A stretch of 64,000 nt of DNA from JAWRCU01 sp033542235. GTDB lineage: Bacteria > Pseudomonadota > Alphaproteobacteria > Rhizobiales > Rhizobiaceae. Below are positions 42,101 to 49,420 of the stretch, in pieces. Below the pieces are notes generated by a model that had not been told where the DNA came from, made no database searches, and saw nothing but the letters and a program-made list of their open reading frames with translations. The stretch spans positions 310,001 to 374,000 of the forward strand of contig NZ_JAWRCU010000004.1 in NCBI RefSeq assembly GCF_033542235.1. The letters run 5' to 3'. The stretch's first letter is position 1; every line of letters starts with the position of its first letter. The position numbers were made by a program, and so were the translations under genes.

Positions 42101-42801
42101 GGGATGGGCCGAGGAAGATAAGCGTCACGGCCCGGCTCCATGCGAACAGCGAGAGCGTCGTCGTCGAGGTTTCCGACAGCGGTCCCGGAATCCCCCGGGA
42201 TATCCTGCCGCGCATCTTCGAACCTTTCTTCACCACGAAGGGCGTCGGCGAGGGGACCGGGATAGGCCTGTCCTTCTGTCACCGTGTCGTGCAGTCACAC
42301 GGCGGTACCATTCAGGTAGAAGCGACGGAGGGCCGCGGCTCGACATTCGTCGTTTCCTTGCCCGCGTCCCACTGCCTCGACCAGAGCGCCGGTCCAATCG
42401 AGGAGACCGAGGCACCCGCGAGATTCGACAACCTCGCCTGTCTGGTCGTCGAGGATGAGACGGAAGTGCGGGAACTGATCGCCGATGTACTGCGGCGGGA
42501 TGGCTTCCAGGTCGTCGTTGCCGGATCCGGCGAGGAGGCGCTGAGGCAGATCAACAGCAGGAACTTCGCGCTAATCCTGAGCGACCTCAAGATGCCCAAC
42601 ATGGATGGCCGCCATCTCTTCAATCACATTTCGGATCGCCATCCGGCAAAAGTTGAGAGGCTCGCCTTCCTTACAGGGGACACGATCAGTCCGGATGCCC
42701 AGGTCTTCCTGCGCGCAACGAAACGCCCGTATCTCGAAAAACCGGTCAAGCCGACGGACCTCAGGGCCTTCGTTTCGAAGCTCGTCAACAAAGCCGCTTG
42801 A
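39106..42801 (+). CDS. Cytoplasmic hybrid histidine kinase with seven PAS modules and a receiver
   Basis: 1231 residues, no signal or membrane helix. Seven PAS-type modules end in recognisable D-[IVL]-[ST] linkers at about residues 115, 238, 355, 483, 599, 726 and 843. Modules 4 and 6 (EGFALYD.DD type) and modules 5 and 7 (ACP...YR.PAS type) are near copies, so the region grew by duplication of a PAS pair. HisKA follows with His879 (GVAHELNNP), then a HATPase domain (DSGPGIPRDILPRIF, GTGIGLSF) and a receiver with Asp1160 (LILSDLKMPNMDG). It likely senses small ligands, redox or light in the cytoplasm and passes phosphate to its receiver or to the OmpR-type regulator that starts 9 bp downstream. 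Confidence 0.92.
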   Translation: MHIHDPTVHSRTGYALFDDRDVLVDANAEIFGGSAPSRDEAARMDLIAAIARILPTFARFDNLAVEPTEEFAQRVAERWRQGNVLPVEAETVCGGWRLLTSHPRLGGGLALVSADITEMKRAQIAHLENAEIFRCITDSHPLPVWVVDEESRQILYESLDASNMLGRKWLPQERQYITNHFVNAGDFEEIRLLAGTREILRDHEVQLRRTDGSTVWCSTNCRRGIYRGRPSLIIGVLDITERKQREDLFGFLIKHHPLPVWMSDASSGEVICQSESAKRLFGLSKEDDGSAPTLADHFVDLTRYAEIGRELKRNGAVENCEALLKRVDGGEFWANGNLCVVEFQGRQVVLAGIADVTKQKKRDEEIALAREMLASALESLSEGFALYDEDNRLVMCNRLYREMNGPVAELIEPGMKWTDMLREAVRRGMYLDAVGREEEWLNDRIRNRTKFQSHYEADLGNGIWHSVSMHRTDLGGFVVTRADISERKKAEAAEREATALLQKVLDACPTPIRMSSVDGETIYRNPASRQLYGDRPELIDYYVDPDDRETLIETLLDKGRIDDFRVRQYRSDNSIFRGSISARLIEFHGRQVIVSNTTDITDMIAAQEQSRQSNERLIDAIESLAEGFALYDKDDCLVMANSRYRKMHAISADVLKPGVNWFEFLRVAAERNQFPVAPDRIDEWLAERAKDRREFRQQEFQHTDGGWFFVSNCPTREGGFVVTRVDITERKRAELAAKEADEMVRKVLEACPVSIQMTGASDGRLLYRSPASVELLGEAESALDYYVNLQDRERYIRQLLKDGSVDDLKVQLRRRNGEAFWCSMSSRLIDFHGEEVIVAYVYDLTDQIRMQQELELQRETLHQNEKMSALGGLLAGVAHELNNPLSVVLGLSLMLKESATDAKSAERAGKIGKAAERCARIVKTFLAMARQQPARTSNVTIDEVIAAAVEVAGYSVRSSDIELAIELEPDLPPIWADPDQLSQVLINLIVNAEQALHGWDGPRKISVTARLHANSESVVVEVSDSGPGIPRDILPRIFEPFFTTKGVGEGTGIGLSFCHRVVQSHGGTIQVEATEGRGSTFVVSLPASHCLDQSAGPIEETEAPARFDNLACLVVEDETEVRELIADVLRRDGFQVVVAGSGEEALRQINSRNFALILSDLKMPNMDGRHLFNHISDRHPAKVERLAFLTGDTISPDAQVFLRATKRPYLEKPVKPTDLRAFVSKLVNKAA

Positions 42802-42810
42802 GAGGGACGC

Positions 42811-43581
42811 ATGTTGATTTGCCGGCCCTTGCGGCGAGGTTTATCTTTTCAGGTTAGTCACTTGCCGAACACAGCTTTGACCGCCATTGCGCATATCGTC
42901 GTTTGCGATGACGAGCCGGATATACGGGACACGGTCTCGGAATATCTGCAGGGCAAGGGCTATGCCGTGACCACGGCCGATGGGGGCCTCGCGCTCCGCA
43001 GGATCGTCGACAGCGAGCATGTCGACGTGGTCATACTCGACATAAAGATGCCAGGCGAAGACGGCTTGTCACTGGCGCGTTACCTGCATGAGCATTCCAA
43101 GGTCGCGATCATCATGCTGACGGGTTCGGCGGAGGTCGTGGATCGGGTAGTCGGGCTGGAGATCGGTGCGGACGACTATGTCGGCAAACCGGTGGACCTC
43201 AGAGAACTGCTTGCCCGCGTGAAGGCGGTGCTGCGCCGGACCTCAGGACAGTCCGCACCATGGGGAGAGGTCACGCCCGGGCGCTCGCTGCAATTCGGAA
43301 CCTGTCGCTTCTTTCCCGAGACGCACAAGCTGTACAACGCCCAAGGGGAGGAGGTCGCGATTACGCCGATGGAATCCCAGCTCCTGACCGTCTTCGCCGA
43401 GCATCGCGGACGAATCCTCAATCGCGACCAGCTGCTCGAGCTCGCTCACGACCGGGGATGGGAGCCCTTCGACCGAAGCATCGACATCCGCATCTCTCGC
43501 CTGCGCAAGAAGATCGAGCCCAATGCGACCAAGCCCGAGGTGATCAAGACGGTGCGCGGGGTGGGATACGTGTATTCGTAG
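42811..43581 (+). CDS. OmpR-family response regulator
   Basis: 256 residues: receiver domain (about 28-145; VVCDDEPDIRD, phospho-Asp in VVILDIKMPGEDG, KPVDLREL) and a winged-helix effector domain (about 155-256; EEVAITPMESQLL, RSIDIRISRLRKKIE, VIKTVRGVGYVYS). The ATG at 42811 has AGAGGG 5 bp upstream; this gives a 25-residue leader before the receiver, and a TTG at 42862 is an alternative. It follows the hybrid kinase closely and is its obvious partner. Confidence 0.9.
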   Translation: MLICRPLRRGLSFQVSHLPNTALTAIAHIVVCDDEPDIRDTVSEYLQGKGYAVTTADGGLALRRIVDSEHVDVVILDIKMPGEDGLSLARYLHEHSKVAIIMLTGSAEVVDRVVGLEIGADDYVGKPVDLRELLARVKAVLRRTSGQSAPWGEVTPGRSLQFGTCRFFPETHKLYNAQGEEVAITPMESQLLTVFAEHRGRILNRDQLLELAHDRGWEPFDRSIDIRISRLRKKIEPNATKPEVIKTVRGVGYVYS

Positions 43582-43646
43582 GGTGCATCGATTTCGGGGC
43601 GCGCTCTCCTCCTACAGGCGAGACGGATAAGCCTGTGCGCGTCGCG

Positions 43647-43800
43647 CCCCCCTCTGTCCTGCCGGACATCTCCCCCTCAAGGGGGGAGATTGGCTGTCAT
43701 TAAGGATTTCGCCAATCTCTGAACTTGGCGATTTGCGAAACCAAAGCGGCGGTCCGATCTCCCCCCTTGTGGGGGAGATGTCCGGCAGGACAGAGGGGGG
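43647..43800. repeat. 154-bp palindromic repeat element, copy 1 (inverted)
   Basis: The ends CCCCCCTCTGTCCTGCCGG (left) and its reverse complement (right) form long terminal inverted repeats around a less conserved centre. The centre is in the opposite orientation to copies 2 and 3. All three copies are exactly 154 bp. It is an intergenic repeat with no transposase gene, and fills part of the 371-bp gap before the LacI regulator. Confidence 0.85.
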
Positions 43801-43867
43801 CAACATAGGGCGCGGCAATGCCAAAAAAGCCATTCCTGCCTCGTTCCGCTGATAAGCCGGTTTAGAA

Positions 43868-43895
43868 TTGACAGTACCGTCAAACCGTGTACCTT
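43868..43895 (+). promoter_or_regulatory. Predicted promoter of the LacI regulator gene
   Basis: TTGACA (43868-43873) and TACCTT (43890-43895) are 16 bp apart. The predicted transcript start near 43902 falls inside the operator palindrome that follows. Confidence 0.55.
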
Positions 43896-43899
43896 CAAT

Positions 43900-43934
43900 T
43901 TGAAACGTTTGCAGAACTCCTGCAAACGTTTCAA
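43900..43934. promoter_or_regulatory. LacI-type double operator upstream of the regulator gene
   Basis: TTGAAACGTTTGCAG (43900-43914) and its exact reverse complement (43920-43934) are separated by 5 bp. Each arm also contains AAACGTTT, the core of LacI/PurR-type operators, so the element can be read as two operators 21 bp apart, about two helical turns. It sits at the transcript start and directly before the ribosome site, ideal for autoregulation. Confidence 0.65.
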
Positions 43935-43952
43935 CTTCAGGAGTAGCGCACA

Positions 43953-44984
43953 ATTCGTCCAAAGACGCTCAAGGAACTGGCCGGCCATCTTGACCTGTCG
44001 ATCACGACGGTGTCGCGGGCGCTCGCCGGCCACGAGCAGATTGCGCTGGAGACGCGCAAACGCGTCGTGGCGGCTGCGAAAGAGCTTGGCTATGTTCCCA
44101 ACACGGCGGCCCGGACGCTGGTTTCAGGACGCAGCGGTTTCGTCGCAATGGTGCTGCCGGTCCGCGGCCCCCATCTCGTCGATTCCTTCCTTGGCGAATT
44201 CGTCACCGGGCTGGGGGAGGGGCTGGTACAGCATGGCGCGGATCTTATCCTGGCAGCTGCGGCAGTCGGCCAATCGGAGCTTTCGGTGCTACGCCATGTG
44301 GTCGAATCCGGCCGCGCCGACGGTGTCGTCGTCACGCGCATCGCCGAGACCGACGAGCGGCTTGCCTACCTGCGCGAGCGCAAGTTCCCATTCGTAGCGC
44401 ATGGCCGTCTGCTCGACGCCGACTTCCCTTACAATTGGCTGGACACGGACGGCGCCCACGCCTTCGGCGAAGCTTTCGACATGCTGTACGAGCTCGGTCA
44501 CCGCCATTTCGGCCTGTTGACGATCTCCGAGCCGATGACCTTCCGGCATCTGCGCCAGGATGGACTTGCGGCAGCAATCGCAAGACGCGGTGACCCGTCG
44601 GTGCGGCTCACGGTCGCCACCGCCCCACGCTTCGATCGCGGCGCCCGCATCCAGGCAGTCAACCGCATGCTCGCCGCCCCCGAGCGGCCGACGGCGATCG
44701 TCGGGTTGTTCGACGAGCTGGCACTCACCGTCATGGAGGAGGCGTCACGCGTCGGCCTCTCGATCCCGCGCGATCTTTCGGTGATCGGTTTCGACAATAT
44801 CGCCGCCTCGGCCTACGCGCCGCCGGGGCTCACCACCTTCGATGCCTCGATCCGCCAATGCGCGCGCGAGATCGCGGAAATGCTGCTTGCGGTCATCACC
44901 GACAGATCGAAGGAGCCGCTGTCGCGGCTCGTGCGGCCGACGCTTGTCACCAGGGCAAGCCACGGTCCCGTACCCGGAAAATAG
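43953..44984 (+). CDS. LacI-family transcriptional regulator, apparent ATT start
   Basis: 343 residues when read from ATT 43953. The N-terminal LacI DNA-binding domain is complete: RPKTLKELAGHLDLSITTV, then SRALAGHEQ and GYVPNTAARTLVSGRSG. A stop (TAG) lies three codons upstream of ATT and there is no ATG, GTG or TTG before the domain; the first GTG (44010) would remove half of the helix-turn-helix. AGGAG (43939-43943) sits 9 bp before ATT. The ligand domain follows (about 60-335), ending with RLVRPTLVTRASHGP. It surely controls the importer and glycosidase genes downstream. ATT could also be a mutated ATG or a sequence error. Confidence 0.85.
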   Translation: MRPKTLKELAGHLDLSITTVSRALAGHEQIALETRKRVVAAAKELGYVPNTAARTLVSGRSGFVAMVLPVRGPHLVDSFLGEFVTGLGEGLVQHGADLILAAAAVGQSELSVLRHVVESGRADGVVVTRIAETDERLAYLRERKFPFVAHGRLLDADFPYNWLDTDGAHAFGEAFDMLYELGHRHFGLLTISEPMTFRHLRQDGLAAAIARRGDPSVRLTVATAPRFDRGARIQAVNRMLAAPERPTAIVGLFDELALTVMEEASRVGLSIPRDLSVIGFDNIAASAYAPPGLTTFDASIRQCAREIAEMLLAVITDRSKEPLSRLVRPTLVTRASHGPVPGK

Positions 44985-45022
44985 ATCAGCGCCCGAGATC
45001 GGCGCGCGACAGGGAGGAAGGA

Positions 45023-46288
45023 ATGAAATCGCTGAAGATTCTCGCCGGCGCGATGCTCGCGGCTTCGCTGCTTGCAAGCGGAGCAAAGGCGCAGGTACTG
45101 TTCTGGTCGACCCAGGCCCGTCCGGTCGAAGAGGCGCAGAAGATGCGCGAGGACGTGCTCAAGGCTTTCGAGGGCGGCGCGGACTACCAGGTTGCCGAGG
45201 ATGGGCCATGGCTCACCCGCGTCCAGGCCGAGCTGCAGGCCGGCTCAGGCTCGATCGGCATGCTTGGCGGCATTCATGGCGACTTCACCGCGGTTGCGGG
45301 CGGCTTGTCCGATCTGTCCGGCGTCGACCTTGGCGGCGTCACCGTCAACAAGGCCTATGTGGAGCTCGGCAAGCTCGGCACGAGCGAGCAGAAGTACCTG
45401 CCCTGGATGCAGGCGACCTATCTGATGGCAGCCAACAAGAAGGCGCTAGAATTCCTTCCGAAGGGGGCGGATCTCAACAAGCTCACCTACGACCAGCTCA
45501 TCGAATGGGCAAAGAACATGGCGGACGCCACCGGCTCGCCGAAATTCGGCTTCCCGGCCGGGCCGAAGGGCCTGAAGCACCGTTTCTACCAGGGCTTCCT
45601 TTATCCGTCCTACACCGGTTCGATGGTGACGAAGTTCCGCTCGGCAGAGGCCGAGACGGCCTGGAACAAGATGAAGGAACTGTGGGCCTATACCAACCCC
45701 AACTCGACCAACTACGCTTTCATGCAGGAGCCGCTCTTGACCGAGGAGGTCTGGGTTGCCTTCGATCACATCGCGCGGCTTGCCGATGCCTTCAACCAGC
45801 GGCCTGACGACTTCGTAGCCTTCCCGGCACCGGCCGGCCCTGCCGGCCGCGGATTCATGCCGGTGGTGGCGGGCGTCGCAGTGCCGAAGACTGCGCCGGA
45901 TGCGGAGAAGGCCAAGGCACTGGCGGCCTATATGCTCAAGCCGGAGACGCAGATCGCCACGTTGCGCGCCACCAACTTCTTCCCCGTCATCGACGTCAAG
46001 CTGCCGGACGACATGCCTGCCTCGGTCAAAGCCTTCCAGCCGGCAATTGCAGCCATGACAGGCGCCGACGATGCGCTTCCCGCCCTGTTGCCGATGGGGC
46101 TCGGAGAGCTCGGCGGCAAGTTCAGTCAGGTTTATACGGATACGTTTGAGCGCGTCGTGCTCGGCGGAGAAGACGTGCGCGCCACGCTCGACGAGCAGGC
46201 GGGCGTTCTGCGCGGCATCATCGAGCAGGCTAAAGCGCCATGCTGGGCGCCCGACAAGCCGTCCAGCGGGCCTTGCCCAGTGGAATAG
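45023..46288 (+). CDS. ABC transporter substrate-binding protein, CUT1 type
   Basis: 421 residues from ATG 45023, after a strong AGGGAGGAAGG ribosome site. A signal peptide covers about 1-23 (KILAGAMLAASLLASG, cleaved after AKAQ). The mature protein is a family 1 extracellular solute-binding protein (PWMQATYLMAANKKALEFLP near 135, DHIARLADAFNQRPDD near 250). It starts 38 bp after the LacI regulator. The C-terminal CWAPDKPSSGPCPVE has two cysteines that could form a disulfide. The ligand is probably a glycoside, judged from the glycosidase gene downstream. Confidence 0.88.
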   Translation: MKSLKILAGAMLAASLLASGAKAQVLFWSTQARPVEEAQKMREDVLKAFEGGADYQVAEDGPWLTRVQAELQAGSGSIGMLGGIHGDFTAVAGGLSDLSGVDLGGVTVNKAYVELGKLGTSEQKYLPWMQATYLMAANKKALEFLPKGADLNKLTYDQLIEWAKNMADATGSPKFGFPAGPKGLKHRFYQGFLYPSYTGSMVTKFRSAEAETAWNKMKELWAYTNPNSTNYAFMQEPLLTEEVWVAFDHIARLADAFNQRPDDFVAFPAPAGPAGRGFMPVVAGVAVPKTAPDAEKAKALAAYMLKPETQIATLRATNFFPVIDVKLPDDMPASVKAFQPAIAAMTGADDALPALLPMGLGELGGKFSQVYTDTFERVVLGGEDVRATLDEQAGVLRGIIEQAKAPCWAPDKPSSGPCPVE

Positions 46289-46301
46289 GGATCCTCCGCC
46301 T

Positions 46302-46339
46302 GAGGCGCCCGGGTGCTTCGTGGAGTTACCGGGCGTCTC
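46302..46339. promoter_or_regulatory. Intercistronic hairpin between binding protein and permease
   Basis: GAGGCGCCCGG (46302-46312) pairs with CCGGGCGTCTC (46329-46339) over 11 bp with one G-U pair, 16-nt loop, no T-run. Confidence 0.5.
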
Positions 46340-46358
46340 CCTTTGCTGAGGGCGCGGC

Positions 46359-47204
46359 ATGCGACCAAAGGTATTGCCATATCTGCTGCTTCTGCCAGCG
46401 ACGCTGTTTCTGTGCGTGTTCTTCCTCCACCCGTTCCTGCTGGTCGCCTGGGAGGCGTTCTCGCGCGACGGCGTCGCGACGCTCGACAATTTCCGCACCA
46501 TGGCCGGGAACTGGAAATTCCCCCAGGCACTGCGCAACACATTGCTGCTGGCCGCCATCGTGGTGCCGCTGCAGCTCGCGCTGGCGCTCTCGATGGCTTC
46601 GATCGTCACGCGCATGGAGAAGGGCCGCAGCGCCGTGCTCTACATCTTCGCCATCCCGCTCGGCATATCCGATCTTGCTGCCGGGCTGATCTGGCTCGCC
46701 ATCTTCGAACAGTCAGGCTTCCTCAACACGCTGCTCACGGGGCTCGGCCTCGTCGCTAAGCCGGTGATGTTCCTCGGTTACCAGAGCAAGGTGATGATCT
46801 TCGTGGCAGTGGTGCTCGCCGAAGTGTGGCGCGCCACCGCCATCATGATGGTGATCCTCGTCGCCGGCATGGGGCTGATCCCCAAGGAGTATGGCGAGGC
46901 GGCCGAGGTGTTCGGCGCCGGCCCCTGGAAGCGTTTCGTAAAGATCACCCTGCCGCTGCTCAGGCCCAGCCTGCAGACCGCGATCATCCTGCGCGTGATC
47001 CTCGCCTTCGAGGTTTTCGCCGTCGTCGCCGCGCTCGGCGGCTCGAACCTGCCGGTGCTGATGGGCGAGACCTACAACTGGCAGTTCACGCTGCAGGACC
47101 GCAACGTCGCTGCCGCTGTGGCCATGGTGATCCTGGCGATCTCGATCGGTTTCACCTTGTTCTTCCTCTACGCGCTACGCGTGCCGAAGGAGGCGCGGAT
47201 ATGA
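46359..47204 (+). CDS. Sugar ABC transporter permease (MalF type)
   Basis: 281 residues with six predicted membrane helices from LPYLLLLPATLFLCVFFLHP and the EAA loop EAAEVFGAGPWKRFVKITL. GAGGG lies a few bases before the ATG. It overlaps the next permease gene by 4 bp (ATGA). Confidence 0.9.
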   Translation: MRPKVLPYLLLLPATLFLCVFFLHPFLLVAWEAFSRDGVATLDNFRTMAGNWKFPQALRNTLLLAAIVVPLQLALALSMASIVTRMEKGRSAVLYIFAIPLGISDLAAGLIWLAIFEQSGFLNTLLTGLGLVAKPVMFLGYQSKVMIFVAVVLAEVWRATAIMMVILVAGMGLIPKEYGEAAEVFGAGPWKRFVKITLPLLRPSLQTAIILRVILAFEVFAVVAALGGSNLPVLMGETYNWQFTLQDRNVAAAVAMVILAISIGFTLFFLYALRVPKEARI

Positions 47205-48058
47205 GCACCACGACAGTCTCGGAGCCGTCTGTCGCCGCTCCGGCGGCCGCCGACGCCCGCAAGGCCGGCAACTGGCTGTTCATCGCCGGCGTCATCCTGC
47301 TTTGCGTCTGGGTCCTGCTCCCGATCTATCTGCTGCTCGTCAACGCGCTGTCCGCGCCGGCCGAGGTTACCGCTTTCCCGAAACGCTTCTTCCCGTCCTT
47401 CGACACGGGAAGCCTCTCCTTTTTCATCAATTTCGCAGGAGTCGCGCGGGCGCTGTGGAACTCGGTGCTGGTCGCCGCCATCACCATGGTGCTGTCGATC
47501 GGCATCGGCGCGCCGGCCGGCTACGCCCTGTCGCGCTTCGACTTTCCAGGCAAGGAAGCGTTCCGATTCCTCGTGCTGATGACGCGCGCCTTCCCGCTGC
47601 CGCTGCTTGCGCTGCCGCTGGCGGTCATGTTCATCCGAACAGGGCTCGACGACACGGCATTCGGCCTAGCGCTCGTCCACACAACGCTGGCGCTGCCGTT
47701 TGCGGTGCTCATCACCTTCTCGCTTTTCTCGGGGATTCCCTTCGAGCTCGAGGAGGCCGCCTGGACGCTGGGGTGCACGCGGCTGCAGGCCTTCACGAAG
47801 GTCATCCTGCCGCTCGCATTGCCGGGCATCGCCGCTTCAGCGATCTTCGCGTTCGTCATCTCGTGGAACGAGGTCTTCGCGGCCGCGGTCCTCACCATCG
47901 AGAACCGCACGCTTACGGCCTTCCTTCTGCAGAGCCTCGGCGAGTCGCCGCTCTATCTCAAATTCGCCGGCGGCGCGGCGCTGGTGATCCCCGCGCTCAT
48001 CTTCATCTTCGCGGTGCGGAAATATCTCTTCGCCATGTGGGGCATAGCCAACCGTTAA
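47201..48058 (+). CDS. Carbohydrate ABC transporter permease (MalG type)
   Basis: 285 residues; an Ala/Ser-rich cytoplasmic N-terminus of about 25 residues precedes six helices. The EAA loop is EEAAWTLGCTRLQAFTKVI and the C-terminus is FAVRKYLFAMWGIANR. It begins in an ATGA overlap with the upstream permease; the palindromic repeat at 48059 starts immediately at its stop. Confidence 0.9.
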   Translation: MSTTTVSEPSVAAPAAADARKAGNWLFIAGVILLCVWVLLPIYLLLVNALSAPAEVTAFPKRFFPSFDTGSLSFFINFAGVARALWNSVLVAAITMVLSIGIGAPAGYALSRFDFPGKEAFRFLVLMTRAFPLPLLALPLAVMFIRTGLDDTAFGLALVHTTLALPFAVLITFSLFSGIPFELEEAAWTLGCTRLQAFTKVILPLALPGIAASAIFAFVISWNEVFAAAVLTIENRTLTAFLLQSLGESPLYLKFAGGAALVIPALIFIFAVRKYLFAMWGIANR

Positions 48059-48103
48059 AGCATGATCCCGAAAAGTTGCAGACTTTTCGGACAAGATCAT
48101 GCT
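48059..48103. repeat. Rhizobial-type palindromic repeat (AGCATGATC element)
   Basis: AGCATGATC and CCGAAAAGT (48059-48076) are answered by ACTTTTCGG and GATCATGCT (48082-48103), with a short loop and a 4-bp interruption. I recall closely similar elements scattered between genes of rhizobia. Here it lies within the operon, between the permease and ATPase genes, and may act as an mRNA hairpin. Confidence 0.65.
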
Positions 48104-48142
48104 GGGAAAGCAAAAAAGGTAGAGCTGGCCGGAGGAAACGGA

Positions 48143-49186
48143 ATGGCAGAAATCCAGATCAGGAAAGTGGCCAAGCGGTTCGGCTCCTTCACGGCGCTGC
48201 ATTCGATCGACCTCACCATTGCCGACCAGGAGTTCATGGTGCTGCTCGGCGCTTCGGGCTGCGGCAAGACCACGCTGCTCCGCATCGTGGCCGGCCTCGA
48301 AACGCCCGGCGAGGGCGAGGTCTGGATCGGCGATCGCCGCGTCGATCGGCTACCGCCGCGCGAGCGCGGCATCGCCATGGTTTTCCAGAACTACGCCGTG
48401 TTCCCGCATCTCACGGTGTTCGAGAACATCGCCTTCGGCCTGCGCATGAAGAAGCTGCCGCAGCAGGAAATCGAGCGCCGCGTCAACCGCACGGCCGAGC
48501 TCATGCATATCGAGCAGCTCCTGAAGCGCTACTCCGGTCAGCTTTCCGGCGGCCAGCGCCAGCGCGTGGCGGTGGCCCGGGCACTTGCCATGGAGCCCGA
48601 TGTCATCCTGATGGACGAGCCGCTGTCGAACCTCGATGCGCTGCTGCGCCTTGAAATGCGCGCCGAGCTGAAGGGTGTGCTGGCCGCCTCGAAAACCACC
48701 ACCATCTACGTCACCCACGACCAGGTCGAGGCGATGAGCCTCGCCGACCGCATCGCGGTCATGCACCAGGGCAGGATCGTGCAGGCTGCCGCGCCGGTCG
48801 AGGTCTACCGCAATCCCGCCGCGCGCTTCGTTGGCTCCTTCATCGGCAATCCGCCGATGAACTTCATCCCGGCGACGAAGGCGACAAACGGCAGCTGGTC
48901 GGTGGCCGGCCTGACGTTAGATGGACCGAGAAGCGACAAGCCGAGGATCGACTTTGCCATCCGGCCCGAGGATGTCGAGGCCGGCAGCGACGGGCTTGAG
49001 GCCACCGTGCGGATCGTCGAGCCGCTCGGTCCCCATACGCTCGTCACCTGTGACGTAGCCGGCGGCCTGTTCCGCGCCGTGCTGGAATCGAGTTGCGCCG
49101 TCAAGGTCGGCGACCGGCTCAGGCTCGCCCCGAAGCCGGATCGCATACGTTGGTTCGATCCGGAGACGACGGCGGCGCTGTCTTGA
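48143..49186 (+). CDS. ABC transporter ATPase, UgpC/MalK type
   Basis: 347 residues. Walker A GASGCGKTT near 38, Q-loop MVFQNYAVFPH, signature LSGGQRQRVAVARAL near 134, Walker B VILMDEPLSNLD, switch VTHDQVEAM; a TOBE-type regulatory domain follows from about 240 (SFIGNPPMNFIPA, FAIRPEDVEAG). GGAGG precedes the chosen ATG. It completes the importer; ATPases of this type can also serve other CUT1 permeases, which matters because two importers in this window lack an ATPase. Confidence 0.92.
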   Translation: MAEIQIRKVAKRFGSFTALHSIDLTIADQEFMVLLGASGCGKTTLLRIVAGLETPGEGEVWIGDRRVDRLPPRERGIAMVFQNYAVFPHLTVFENIAFGLRMKKLPQQEIERRVNRTAELMHIEQLLKRYSGQLSGGQRQRVAVARALAMEPDVILMDEPLSNLDALLRLEMRAELKGVLAASKTTTIYVTHDQVEAMSLADRIAVMHQGRIVQAAAPVEVYRNPAARFVGSFIGNPPMNFIPATKATNGSWSVAGLTLDGPRSDKPRIDFAIRPEDVEAGSDGLEATVRIVEPLGPHTLVTCDVAGGLFRAVLESSCAVKVGDRLRLAPKPDRIRWFDPETTAALS

Positions 49187-49219
49187 GTGGATAGTCCTCG
49201 ATGTTGACGCCCTACGTTG

Positions 49220-49373
49220 CCCCCCTCTGTCCTGCCGGACATCTCCCACACAAGGGGGGAGATTGGACGGCCGCTTTGGTTTCGCCAGTCGCCAGGCTTG
49301 GAGTTTGGCGAAACGATGGATGACAGCCGATCTCCCCCCTTGTGGGGGAGATGTCCGGCAGGACAGAGGGGGG
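49220..49373. repeat. 154-bp palindromic repeat element, copy 2
   Basis: Same terminal inverted repeats as at 43647. The centre begins GATTGGACGGCCGCTTTGG and matches copy 3 in orientation. It fills most of the gap between the ATPase and glycosidase genes; the transcript would fold it into one long hairpin. Confidence 0.85.
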
Positions 49374-49420
49374 CGCGAAGGGGCGCTACCTTTCTAGCTT
49401 CACAACAGAAGATCAGACCC

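Noticed and set aside
40942..42282. 446-codon minus-strand frame opposite the hybrid kinase
   Set aside because: The plus-strand kinase has all catalytic motifs; the antisense frame shows none.
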